64,000 nt of DNA from assembly GCF_020360975.1 (NCBI RefSeq), contig NW_025408668.1, positions 2,046,001 to 2,110,000 of the forward strand, given 5' to 3'. This document shows positions 20,562 through 32,169 of this stretch, piece by piece (position 1 is the first letter of the stretch; each line of letters begins with the position of its first letter). The stretch comes from Hirsutella rhossiliensis (taxonomy: Eukaryota; Ascomycota; Sordariomycetes; Hypocreales; Ophiocordycipitaceae). The notes under the pieces are model-generated. The model saw nothing but the letters and a program-made list of their open reading frames with translations. It was not told where the DNA came from and did not search any database. The translations under genes and the position numbers were made by a program.

Positions 20562-23500
20562 GTATCCCGGTTAGTAGCTCGCTTAAAGAAGTACTAATTA
20601 CCGCGGAGTAAGAGTTATTAAGGGTAAATTAAAGTAGTAGTAACGCGTTAACTTATTAATAGGATAGGAAGTCGGTCGTAAAGAACTAAAGTACGGTTTT
20701 AACTACCTAGTTATATTATTCTAATAAGCCGTTAGTTTAGAGATACTAAGCTATAAGTACTAATAACTTAGACCTATATATTATTTATACTCCTTTCTAG
20801 AACGCTAAAAGGAACTTAGGGTCCTAGTCGGAGATAATCTAAGCGGGAATCCCTTAGTTATAGCGTATTAACTTAGTAAATAGTGCCTCGGCCTAGTCTT
20901 CTATAGTAAACTAGTTATAGCTTAAGATAAGGAGCCTTATTTTCGAGAACTTATTTATTACTATTAGTAATATATTATAGTAAACCCTAATAGGTAGTAT
21001 CTATAGAGTTCGGTCTATAAGGACGTCTAAGAGTCCTATAATAAAATCTATAGTAATCGTATAAAAAGGTAAGGCTAGGGACGTAATTAAAACTAACTTA
21101 CTAAGGGCCTTTAACTAGTTAGTTTAGTTCCTATAGTAAGCGTTATATTTATCGATAAAGCTATCGATAAGTTTCTTAAGGCTAGTAATAGTAAATATAA
21201 AGGATAACTCTTCTTATATCCTTTGCTATTTAAGGTAAAATTTACGCGCGTAGTTATCGGCGATAATTTCCTTAGCGTAGATAGTAAGGATATAGAGCCG
21301 ATAACGACCTTTAGACTTAACTAAGTAGAGTAACCTATTCCGCTAAATAAATAAGAGACCGACCTAGGACTTATTGTTTCTAAGCTACTTTAGTATACTA
21401 GCCTACCTTAGTTCTTCCGCGTATACTCCTTAGATCTTCTAGCGTAAGTTAGGTTAGATAAAGGATTCTATAACTATATATACGTATTCGACTAGCGCTT
21501 TATCTTCCTAAACACGGTCTAATTTCCTAGGTTTATATTTCCTAAGTATTACGGATAATAGTTAAGATAGTATATCGGTAAGGATATTAGTAGTTCTAGG
21601 AATATAGTAGACCTTTAAGGGAAACTAGCTAAGGCACTATAAAGTAAGTATAAGCTAATTATTAGTCTTTATATTAATAGTAAATAGCGATATTTACTTT
21701 AGGATTACGCTAGTAGTAGTATAGTCTACTAATATAACGACCTTTAGTAGTAAGGTAGAGATAATATATAACTAGAGCTTTTAATATACCTAGGAAAGAT
21801 AAGCGACTTTAAGTTTAGTAAGCTAATATCTAGGTTCTTCGCCGGTTAGGCGTTTACTAAGGTAAAGGATTAGCTAGATACTTGTCTAGGGTAGGGTCCT
21901 TCCTAGGTTCTAGTTTACCCTTAGTATAAGGTAGAAGGCTACTACTATAAAGCCTAGCTCGCGGCTAGCGTTGATTTATAAGAATAATAGCTATCGTAGG
22001 TCGAAATAGTATAGCTACGTTAGTTTTATAAGAGCGTTTATAATATCTTAGAAGGCCTATTCCTCTATTAAGGAAGGTTAGTACGTTGCTTTAAAGGTAT
22101 ATCTATTCCTTACCGATCCTTTAGGCAGCGCTTAACTATCTTATACTTCCTTAAGTATTACTATTCTCCGAACCTAGAGCGCCTCTACCCTCTAAGAGAA
22201 GTAAGCTACTAGGTATTATAGCTAGTTAACTAAGCCGAGCTACTTTTCTAGTACTTATAAGGTATTTAGAAACTTTACGTCCTATAATACTTATACTTAT
22301 TCTTTAGTATTTATTAGGCTAATACTATCGACTTAAAATCCTAATAGTTCTATAAATAGGTAGCCTAGGAATAATTTCGATCTAGCTAAGGCTAGGTTAT
22401 AGTCTATAAAGAGTTAGAAGATAGCTTAAAGGTAACGAACGTAGTTATTTTCTATATCTAAGTATATTATAATATTATCGATATACTTAGAGGAATATTC
22501 TATATATTCCTAGAGGATTAAGTTTATAAATCTTTAAATATATATAGGTAAGTTCTTATATCCTATTAAGGCTACCGTTAGTCGTTCTAAGCTTTTATAG
22601 CTAATTACTATAAACCTTTCCTAATACTCCTTATAGATAAGGAACTAATAAAAGAAAGACCGAGCGTTTATAATAGAAATAAAGCGTTTCCCTTATAGCT
22701 TCTAGATTATATCTCCTTAAAGCAGTATTAGGTAAGCGTCTAAGATAGCTATACTATTAAGAGCGCGTAGGTTTACTACTATTCAGCCCTTTTTATTACT
22801 ATATATAGTTTTCTAGACTATAAATATATAGTAAGCGAATAGGGTTACCTCTATAGCTTATTTTATACGCCCCTTTTAGTATAGGTCCTTATAGGTTTAG
22901 TCGATTAATACCTTATCCTTCTAGCTAAGCGGGTAAGCCCTAGACGCTAGTTTATATAGGTGCTAATTTTCTATTAATAGAATACGTATATAGTAGTTTA
23001 AGTAGACCTTAATAGTACCTTAGTCCTTTTATAAGGTTAAGAAGGAGGCGACTATATATTAGATCTTTTCTATAAATATAGGGTCTTAATTATAGATTTT
23101 AACGTACTTTAAAGTAGTTATTTCTAGGAGGCTATAGTCTTATATAATCCCGATCTTATAGTTTAAAGTCTATCTATACGTTTATAAAAGGAGTTCCCCT
23201 TTAGCGGACTTAGGGCTCCCTTCCTCTAAGGTTTCTACTAATAGGTTAGTAACCTAGTATAGGTCGCTATATTCCGTGGTTTTCTATATAGCTAGCTCTT
23301 TAGTTAGAGTTACCCTAGCTAGGGTTTCCTTAGGTAGGTCGATCTATAAAAACTATATTTCGTCGCTAAGGTCTACTAGTATTCCTAAGTACTATCCTTT
23401 CTTAAGTTTAATATAGCGAGCGGTAGTATTAACTATTATAACTAGAGTTATACCTTAGATTAAGTTATAGGCTAATAATAGGTTTCTTAGAAAGAATACT

Positions 23501-25700
23501 AAGTTATAATCCCTTAGTATATCCTTAATCTACGCTAGTAGGCGTTCTATCCTATATATAGGGACGTTAACGTTAGCTTAGTACGTAACCTAATAATAGA
23601 TCGCGTAGCCCTATTAAGTAGAGCGAGCTATAACTATTAGGTTACTATATAAGCTAATAGATATTATTCCCTTAGAATTTAAGATATCGACTTTATTTAG
23701 TACTAAGAAATCTTATCTAAGTAATAATCCTATAGATAGGGTCTAAACTACTTAGGCGCCGATAGTAAATTATCTAACCTTAAATCCTATTCCTTATTTC
23801 CCTAGGATATTTATTATTAAGGTCGCTTAACCCTTAGTTTAGCTTTTTTATATACTAGATAGTAAGACCTACTAGGTTATATCGAGGGTTATATCGTTAA
23901 AGTAGTTAAGCTAGTCTTCCTTAATTATAAAGCGGGCTATACTAAAGTCTATATATACGTTTAATAGCTAGTCTAGGCCTTTAGTTTTAAAGATAGATAT
24001 CTAAGCGTATATAAACTAAGACGGCTTTAATAGATCCGATATTTCGGTTTATAGCGCCGCTCTTATAGTTAGCTAGTTCCTTAGTATTCTAGGCGAACGG
24101 CTCGGTCCTATAGGTTCTACTTTTATTATATTAAGAATAAATAGGATCTTATCTTCTATTTCTTTAGTTTTTTCTCCTATATTAGCGGTAGTATTACTAT
24201 CTTCTAGCCCTTTATCCGAGGTAAATAAGATCTAGTTTTATATTTCCTAGGAAAGATAGATCCCGCCTTAGTCGTTAGTTAGTACCGCTTAAAGCTAATA
24301 AGCGAGGTTAATAACGATTAGGTTTTCCTAAAAGCCCTCCTTTAGTTTTAAATCCTAAGGCTATAGTCCGGTTTAAGGACTAGTTAACTAGTTTAGTACT
24401 AGGCCTATATCTACTTAGTATAGATTATTCTATCCTAATATAGTCGTTATATTTCCTTTCTATTAGAATTATCCTTATTCCTAGGGTTTCTAGCTAGTTA
24501 GTTTAGCTATAAATAGGGTAGAGTTTACTATAGTCTCGTTCTTAGTTTCGCGTAACCCGCTTTATACGCATCCTTTTACTATATTACTTATCTTCCCTTA
24601 TAACCTAACTATTAGCTTAGTTTCTAACTATAAGATAAGTTACTTATAGTTATTAATCTAAGTATTAAATAATTCTAAACTAGTAGGTCGGCCGAATAAT
24701 TCTCGTAGTAATACGTCTAGTCGTTAATAGACTAATATAGTAAGGTACTCTTTTAAGTATAGTACTACTTTTGCTTTTTAGCGGAGCTTTAATATCTATT
24801 TATAAAAGTTAGCTTTATTTATAATATCTAAGGTAGTAAATCGTTCTATTTATAACGATCTTAAAGCTACTTCTAGCTAGATAGTAAAGCGTTTTTATAG
24901 TTTAGTATACTAAGCGGTATATCCTTAGTCTAGGGTATAAAGTATAGCTTAGTCGGATTCGCTAAGATCGCTAGAATACTATTTAATAGCGGTTCCGCGA
25001 AGTAAACTAAGGATAAGTATTACTAGTTCGTTAGCGTATTCTAGTCCGCGGATAGCTACCTATTTTAGGGAATCGATAAATCGATCGATACTTCTATATA
25101 TAATCGTTTTCTTAGTTTCTTCGAGGACGTCGAACGTTATATCGAAAGGGCTAATAGGGTTAAACTTCCCTATATCTTTTAGTCTAATACGTACTAAGGG
25201 TGCTTAAGGAGGGTTTATAATAGTATTATCCTTAGTATCTCTTACTATAGCTTTTACTAGTAGTCTTATAAGAGCTTCTTCTATAATTAAACTTACTAGC
25301 TAGTTCGCTAAGGTTATTATCGCGAACGTGCTATTAAGGGTAGTATTATTTAGAGGTTCTTCCTTACTTTATTCGTCGTAGTTTAGCGAACTTCTTAGCG
25401 AACTTCTAGGGCTTTATCCTTTTAATAGAGGTAGTTAAAGTAGGGCGGGAGAAGCTATACTATACCGATTTCTATATAGCTCTATTACTTATAGCTATCT
25501 TCTATTTTTATAGGCACTTAACGGGAAATATCCTAGAAATAAGTATCTTTCTAACCGCTAATAAAAGCTCTATAATACTTAAGCTTTAATACGTTAAAGT
25601 TCTACCTTTATCTAAAGTTCCCTAAGTATTTCTTCTATAAAAAGAGATTAAGAAGCTAGTATTTATTAGTACGTAAGTAGGAGCTTTCTTCTTAAGAAGA
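20562..25700 (-). pseudogene. G0 Gypsy gag-pol (right of the G1 insertion)
   Basis: This is a Ty3/Gypsy family distinct from G1, read from right to left. The integrase core lies at about 20700-20870, with a decayed ISDRDPKF motif and a TAYHPQTDGQ equivalent reduced to a short LTAYW-like remnant. Reverse transcriptase covers about 22350-22870: an RVVV.LRALN-like start, FFYQF, GYKNLP.YIQR and the active site YIDN (normally YxDD) near 22470. Gag and protease should occupy about 23300-25700, but I placed no certain motif there. Stops throughout are TAG or TAA. The integrase tail continues at 4331-4741. Confidence 0.75.
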
Positions 25701-26440
25701 TATTAGGGTTTATAGGTTAAGGTTAACTCGTCCCTTTCCTTATTCTTTATCTTATATTCTACTAAATATAGACTTTAAGAGAATAGATATTTAAGGGAAT
25801 AGGAATTACTATTATTTATTATATACTAGTCCCTTAGTATAGGGCTAGTATATTAACCTTACTATCTACTTAGATCTAGTATAGGTTTAATAGGTAATTA
25901 AACGGACTAGCTACTATATATAATTAAACGTATTATATAGACTAGCTACTATACGTTATTACGCGTATTAAATATAGACTAGCTACCGGTCTTATAAGTT
26001 AAAGTAAGAGTAGTAATAACTATCTATATTTTTCTCTACCCGCCTAAGATCTAGTAGGTTCTCTATCTTCTATATATACTATAGCGAGTATAGGACCTTA
26101 CTTAGGGCTTTAACTAAGTAATATCTTAACCTTATAATTATATAATAATAGTATAGCGTATTAGCGGTATTTCTTAGTATTTTCCCTAAATAGGCATAGA
26201 TATTTCTCTATAATTTCCTTATTATATCCTTATAGTAACCTCTTAAGGAAATATCGGTATAATCCTTAAGGAACTATTATTACTTAGGAAATCATAGTAT
26301 ATTTCCCGTATAATATATCCTTAAGGGAAATCTCTATAAAATATCTATATAATCCGCTTAGTTATCGTTTCTAGGATTTCCTAGTAATTTCCTAGAGTTT
26401 ACCCGGTAGCTTCTAGGTTCCTTCTTCTATAAGGAGCCTT
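25701..26440 (-). other. Probable 5' LTR or leader of G0
   Basis: No frame is visible. The interval sits upstream of G0 gag, where its 5' LTR is expected. It contains three copies of TAGACTAGCTAC near 25900-25990 and several inverted TTTCC/GGAAA blocks around 26200-26400. I could not find a matching 3' LTR near 3300-4330, so the ends of G0 remain undefined. Confidence 0.35.
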
Positions 26441-26459
26441 AGGGAGGGAGGCTAATATC

Positions 26460-27608
26460 GTTATAGGTACCTAGATTATCGACCGTAGGGTGTCCCGTAA
26501 TAGTCCCGGCCTTACCTTAGTATCGTAAGTACCTCCTTAATCTTAACGGCGCCCTTATTATTAAGGGCCTACTCTATTAACGGTACTATATATACCGTTT
26601 ATATTCTCTCTTACGCTAATAGCTTATCCCGCTTTAGCCGCTTTAGTATAACCGCCGGCACCTTATACGCCGGCTCCCCCTAGCTATCTATCTTAGCTAT
26701 ATTAATCTCGACCTCGCTATATAGTAAGTTATTTTCTTTAAGCTAAGCTAGCGCCCTCTTAACCGCCCGCTACTATACTAATAGTAAGCTTAATAAGTCT
26801 TATAGCCTAGGCCTCTTAGCGCCTTACTATAAAATATAGATCTTATCTATAACTTAAAGTAGCGGGTATAAGAGTACCTTAGCGGCTAGGCCCTAAATAT
26901 TATTAAGGAATATAGTAATATAGCCCTTAATATACCTTAAGTACCTTATACTTTACCTCTAGCCGCTAGGGATACTATACTTAGTTATAAAGCTATAGTA
27001 TAAGTTAAGCGAGATTAGCTTCTCCTTAACCGGCGTTAGGTCCTTAAGCTTATCTAGGTATTAGTACTTATAGCTAAGCCGCTAGTAAAGGTATATTACT
27101 AGCGATATACTATTATATTTAACCCGCCGCGCGTACTTAGCGTATACCGCTACCGGCGTGCCCTTAGGGAAGTAGCTTTAGTACTTAAATAAGGACCGCC
27201 CGCCTCCCTAAGCCGCGCTATACTACTACTAGCCCTCTTACGCTATCTCCCTAAGCTCTAGCTTAGCCCGCTTCTAGTAGTATAGTATATATATCGCGGT
27301 TAGGAGTATACTAGCGTCGTAGAACGCTTAGTAGAACCCTTATACTATCCTTACCTCCCTTTCCTATAGTACTAGCGCGTACTATGCCCGCTTATTAGCT
27401 AGCCTCTCGCTTACCTTAAACTCTTTTTCTAGGCCTTATAGTACGTCCGCTAGGTCCTTAGCTTATATCTCCCTTAGCCTTAGCTTCCTTTAGTCGCTAT
27501 AGGTCTATTTCGCTTCTTTTTATCCGCTAATAGTATTGCTCTTTCTCTTTTACCTTTATTAAAGGGGCCGTAGACTTATTATTATTTTATCTATATTAAC
27601 TTAACTAC
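26460..27608 (-). pseudogene. Helitron replicase N-terminal half (DUF6570-like)
   Basis: The minus-strand frame resembles the region before the Rep domain in fungal Helitron Rep-helicase proteins. Visible runs are KGTPVAVYAKYARRVKYNSIS at about 27120-27180, ITKYSIPSGQRQS, RYIKGYITIFLNN near 26900, and LKENNLLYSEVEI near 26740. It stops at about 26460 next to G0. Rep and helicase do not follow it; the matching half lies at 44560-49330. Upstream the frame is interrupted by the solo Copia-A LTR at 27609. Stops are RIP-type. The DUF6570 label is from memory of the family and should be tested. Confidence 0.7.
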
Positions 27609-28176
27609 TCTTAAGGTATATAAGCAAAAGCGGAATTTTAGGATATTAAGGGATTACGTAAGACTACGTAATAGAGGGGAAGAAGGAGTATAAGGTAGGA
27701 TTTTTAATAGAATTTATTAGTAATATATTAGTATATAGAAGAGGTATTAAAGTTTTTAATTCTTAATCTATTTACTAGCGGACATACTATCTTATATAGA
27801 TAATTATAGCTAAACGGAAGAACCTTTCGGGACTAGATTTAGGCTGCTATATAGCCCTAAGACTAGGAAATTCCGTGATACCTCGAGTAAATCTAGAAGT
27901 ATCTTAGTTCTACTAATATTCGTGTTTAAAGGAGGTTAGTCGTGCTAGTATTCTTAAGAGGTCTTAGCTAGCATTCTAAGCTAGCTCTGTTCCTTTAATT
28001 CCCGATTATACGATAACCGGCAACCCGTTTAATGCATAATAACATATAAAATAACGAGCGATTCTTACTCTATAAGATAAGATTTTATCTATAATTAATA
28101 TACTACTTATTAGCTTATATAATCGGGAGAGTATATTATAGCTGCTTTATTTATAGTAGGAATACCGTTCCTTATT
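27609..28176 (-). repeat. Solo Copia-A LTR inside the Helitron N-terminal region
   Basis: This LTR is 568 bases, the same length as the LTRs of Copia-A1, in reverse orientation. The flanking five bases are ACTAC (27604-27608) and TCTAC (28177-28181), a target duplication with one mismatch. No internal Copia sequence is attached, so it is the product of LTR-LTR recombination. Confidence 0.88.
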
Positions 28177-29650
28177 TCTACCTCTCTATATAGACTAACC
28201 CCTTAGACCCTACTTAAGAACTATACTAGCGCGTTAGGCTTTTATTCCTTTAATAGGCTATACGCTCTTAGCGTCGTCCCTTATAGCGCCCTTCCCTACG
28301 GCGCCCTCTAGCCTATCCCCCGGCCGCGGTAGTATACTTTAAGGCTATCTCTACTATGCTATCGTACTTATAGCTACCGTCGCTACGCTCGATAGCTATA
28401 TCGCTAGAGTTACCTCCGATATTAGCTATAGTTAGATATCTTAGAATAGTAACTACTTTATTATATCGATCCCTAGCCTTGCCCGCCCTAGCTTCTTTCC
28501 TACTTAGGCCGCTATACTTCGCCTAAAGCTTAGCGGCGTAGGGAGGCCGCCGCTATTACTATTTAGTCTCCCCTTATCCCTTATCTTTAGTATCGACGTC
28601 GCTATCTTCTTATTTAGGGATACCCTATTGCTTATACCTAAACGCTCTAGGCCTAGGGTAGCTATAATTATATGTGCCTCCTTAGCGCTATTCCCCTCCC
28701 TTAGATTCCTCGCCGGCCGGCCGCCCTACTACCTTTACTTTAGAAGTACTAGTCTTAATACCCTTTTATACGCCCCTTACTAGGGCTCCGTCCTAAGCAC
28801 TAGCGCTGCTAAAATCGGCCTAAACTTTATTACTATATATAGTATTATAGGAGCTTCCCTTACTAAGCCTATAGCGGTCTTAGCCCTCTACTACCCTTTT
28901 ATACTAGCTAGCTTTATTATAATAAATACTACTACCTTTATTACGTTTACTCTCTTAGCTTTACCTCCTTACTATACTACTACCTATATCCCTAGGTAAA
29001 TATTCTTTATATATAGGCCGCGAGTATATAGCCTTATCTCTTTACTATACTTCCGCTTAGCCTATACCTTTTATATAATATATACTTCTTAATTATATAT
29101 TTATATACCTTTTACTTCCTAACTTAGTATATTCTTATATATACTACTTACTTACTATTATACCTATACTAGCTATTTATAGTCCTTACTAACTAACGCC
29201 TACTACCCTACCTTATAGCTAAGGCGGCCTTAGCTCTTCCTTAGATATAGGTCCTACTAATAGCTTCTTATCCTTAGTACTTTATATACTATACCTTCCC
29301 TCTTTTTTTCTAGGACCCCTTAGCCTATATTTAAATCCGTCCTTAGGCGCTTAAATACCTAGCTTTAGTTTAATACCTTATATATATCGGAGATAGTACT
29401 ATACCTTTCTCTTTATACCTAGCCTAATTATATAACTTATATTTTACGTCCCTTTAGCCTCTTAGTAGACCGACTATTATATCTTTCCTATCTTTTTCCC
29501 TTATTATATTTACTTTCGTTTATATCTTTTCTATCGCCTAAGTATATAGAACCTATATATATACCCTACCCTACTAACTCCTTATACCTTCTTTCTTTAA
29601 GACCTTAACCTATCTCTTATCTTCTAACTACTATCTCCCTAGCCTTACTA
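28177..29650 (-). pseudogene. Upstream part of the Helitron N-terminal region, unresolved
   Basis: Minus-strand frames here are hydrophilic and rich in Lys, Arg and Ser. One open stretch at about 28250-28750 includes PYAAKL, KEARAGKARDRYNKV and ILRYLTIANIG runs. It may be the N-terminus of the Helitron protein or a separate small protein. The part 28900-29650 shows no frame I can defend. It ends at the target duplication TACTA of Copia-A2 and continues at 41699. Confidence 0.35.
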
Positions 29651-30218
29651 TATAAGGAACAGTGTTCCTACTATAAATAAAGCAGCTATAACATACTCTC
29701 CCGATTATATAAGCTAATAAGTAGGATATTAATTATAGATAAAATCCTATATTATAGAGTAAGAATCGCTCGTTAATTTACATGTTATTAGGCATTAAAC
29801 GGGTTGCCGGTTATCGTATAATCGGGAATCGAAGAAATAGAGCTAGCTTAGAATACTAGCTAAGACCTCTTAAGAATACCAGCACGACTAACCTCCTTTA
29901 AACACGAATATTAGTAGAACTAAGACACTTCCTAATATACTCGAGGTATTACTAAGTTCCTTAGTCTTAGGGCTATACGGCAGCCTAAATCTAGTCCCGA
30001 AAGGTTCTTCCGTTTAGCTATAATTATCTATATAAGATAGTATGTCCGCTAGTAGATAGATAGAGGATTATTAACTTTAATACCTCTTTTATATACTAAT
30101 ATATTACTAATAAATTCTATTAAAAATCCTACCTTATACTCCCTCTTCCCCTCTATTATATAGTCTTACGTAATTCCTTAATTTCCTAAAATTCCGCTTT
30201 TGCTTATATACCTTAAGA
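29651..30218 (+). repeat. 5' LTR of Copia-A2
   Basis: This is 568 bases and is followed by the half-tRNA primer-binding site GGTTATAAGCCCAGC. Confidence 0.92.
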
Positions 30219-30361
30219 GGTTATAAGCCCAGCTTACTCCTTTTAAGACGGGAAATAAACTTATACCTTTAAAATTCCTCGTCGAAATATTTAATTAAAA
30301 TTCCTTTTAAAATTCCCCTCGACTTCTTTTACCTTCCTACGCTCTTAAACTCCCGTTTAGA

Positions 30362-31411
30362 TTTCTCGATCCCTATAAACGAAATAATACCGAATTTATA
30401 TAAAATAGGTAGATAGAAAGAATACGAATTTACTAAACTAAAGGGAAATTTAAATTATACCTTATAGACTATAAGGATAGAAGCTATCCTTATAAAAGAA
30501 AAGCTTATTATTACTTTAAAGCAAGCAAATTATATATAGACTATAGAGGCTTTATCTATAATATTCTTTTAAGTTAAAGATAGTCCCTTAATATAAATAT
30601 AGTATCTAAAAAATGCTAAAGTAGCGTAGGATAAGCTTAAAAAGCTATATAATCCGTCGAACTTTTCTTCGAATTATCTACTTATTAAGCAGCTCTTTAA
30701 CCTTAGTCCCTCAGACTCTAATTTAGAGAAATACCTTTATAAGGTAAAGGAAATTTATAAGGATTTAAAATCCTATAATATAGAAATTCCGGAAGTTATT
30801 CTTATAGCATAGATTCTTAATTGCCTTAATAAGGAATTTAGAAGCTATATTATAAATATTACGTAGAGCCTTAAGTATAATTCTATAGAGTTTACCCTCG
30901 AATCCCTAATAGCTAGTCTTTTAGACGAAGCTAGAAGAATAGAGGATATAGATAAATCTTTAGAGAAAGCCTTCTTAATATAAAGGAAGCCTTAAAAATC
31001 CTATAGAAATTCTATAGATACTCCTTATTATAAGGAATATAAAAACCTAGGGCATTTTATAGTAAATTACTATAAATTATACCTAAATAAGGCTCCTACT
31101 TATTAGGTTTTAAATAAAGGAAAAAAGGACGATAGGACTCGAATTTTTAAGAAGAGAAAATCTTCTTCTTTATCTTCTTCTTCTAGGAAGAAATCCCTTT
31201 CTAGTAGTATTTCTACTACTAATAAAAAAAGGAAGGCTCGAATTATAGAGCTAGAGTCTAATTCGAACAATAGTAATAAGGTCTTAAATATAGCTTCGTA
31301 AGAAAATATAGACCTAGATATCGACCTTATAGACCTTTCTAGGGCTCCGACCCCTATATAAACGTCTACGGATTTAGAGGTAATTTTAACCTTTATAAAT
31401 ACCCCTATAGT
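30362..31411 (+). pseudogene. Copia-A2 gag
   Basis: This is colinear with gag of Copia-A1 (14221-15270) and interrupted by more TAG and TAA codons. The zinc knuckle (about 31020-31070) keeps its His, but all three of its Cys positions now read Tyr. A Ser-rich stretch (31160-31210) follows, as in the sister copy. The frame ends at ATAGT, the target of Copia-D, and resumes at 37665. Confidence 0.85.
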
Positions 31412-31898
31412 TCTCGCGAAGAGAGATACGAGAAGTATATATAAAATGCACGAAGGTAAAATTAGAAGTAAGGGGTCGGACAGGCAGGGCAGAGGGATTT
31501 AATTCTTACGGGGGCAGCAATAAAGATAGGGGAGTGATTATTATATTGCCTTAATTCTCCTTCTTTCCTCTATCTAACGCCCCTCTTTATACCCGTCTAG
31601 CATCTTAATTAACAAAGAAGATCCTGCTTAAAGAAGCTACTAATGTCCCTTTAACTACCGAGCTTTTTACCGGTTTTTCCCCTCCTTTCTAGCCGTTGCC
31701 GGCATATCCGTCTTATCTCTCGCCACCTCTATAGGAAGCCATCGCTACTTCTGCTTCCCCTTATGCCCCTACCCTCCTCTCTGCACCTCTTTTTAGCTCC
31801 TTCTTCCTTTTTCTATACCGGGTGTTTTTTAGCTTCCTTGGTCCCTCGTGCTAAGGGATATCTCCGAGAACTGCGAAATTAGGCCACGCTTCGCGACA
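31412..31898 (-). repeat. 3' LTR of Copia-D
   Basis: This is 487 bases. By eye it differs from the 5' LTR at 15 positions, 13 of them CpA/TpG against TpA. Confidence 0.93.
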
Positions 31899-31912
31899 CA
31901 CCCCCTTAGCTA
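31899..31912 (-). promoter_or_regulatory. Copia-D polypurine tract
   Basis: The minus strand reads TAAGGGGGTG directly before the 3' LTR start TGTCGCG, as expected of the plus-strand primer of an LTR retrotransposon. Confidence 0.6.
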
Positions 31913-32169
31913 TAGCCTGCCCTTATAGAAAGGGTAAAGCTAAATACCTAGGCCGGTGAGCGTATAGAGGAGGTCTTAGTCTGCACTTCTCCTACTCGAG
32001 AAATCCGGGTTTTAGCCCCGGGCTCTTTTAGACCTACTTTAGGAAAGGGGCCTAGGAGGAAATCAAGTCCTATAAGAAAGGGTCTTCTAAGACAAGTCCC
32101 TAAAAGGGGCCTTTAGAAGAATAAGTCCCAATTAAGCTAGGGGCCCTCCTTTAGGATAAGTCCTAATTC

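Noticed and set aside
26160..26440. Inverted GGAAA/TTTCC blocks as ends of a DNA transposon
   Set aside because: They are short, irregular, without target duplication, and lie where the G0 5' LTR is expected.
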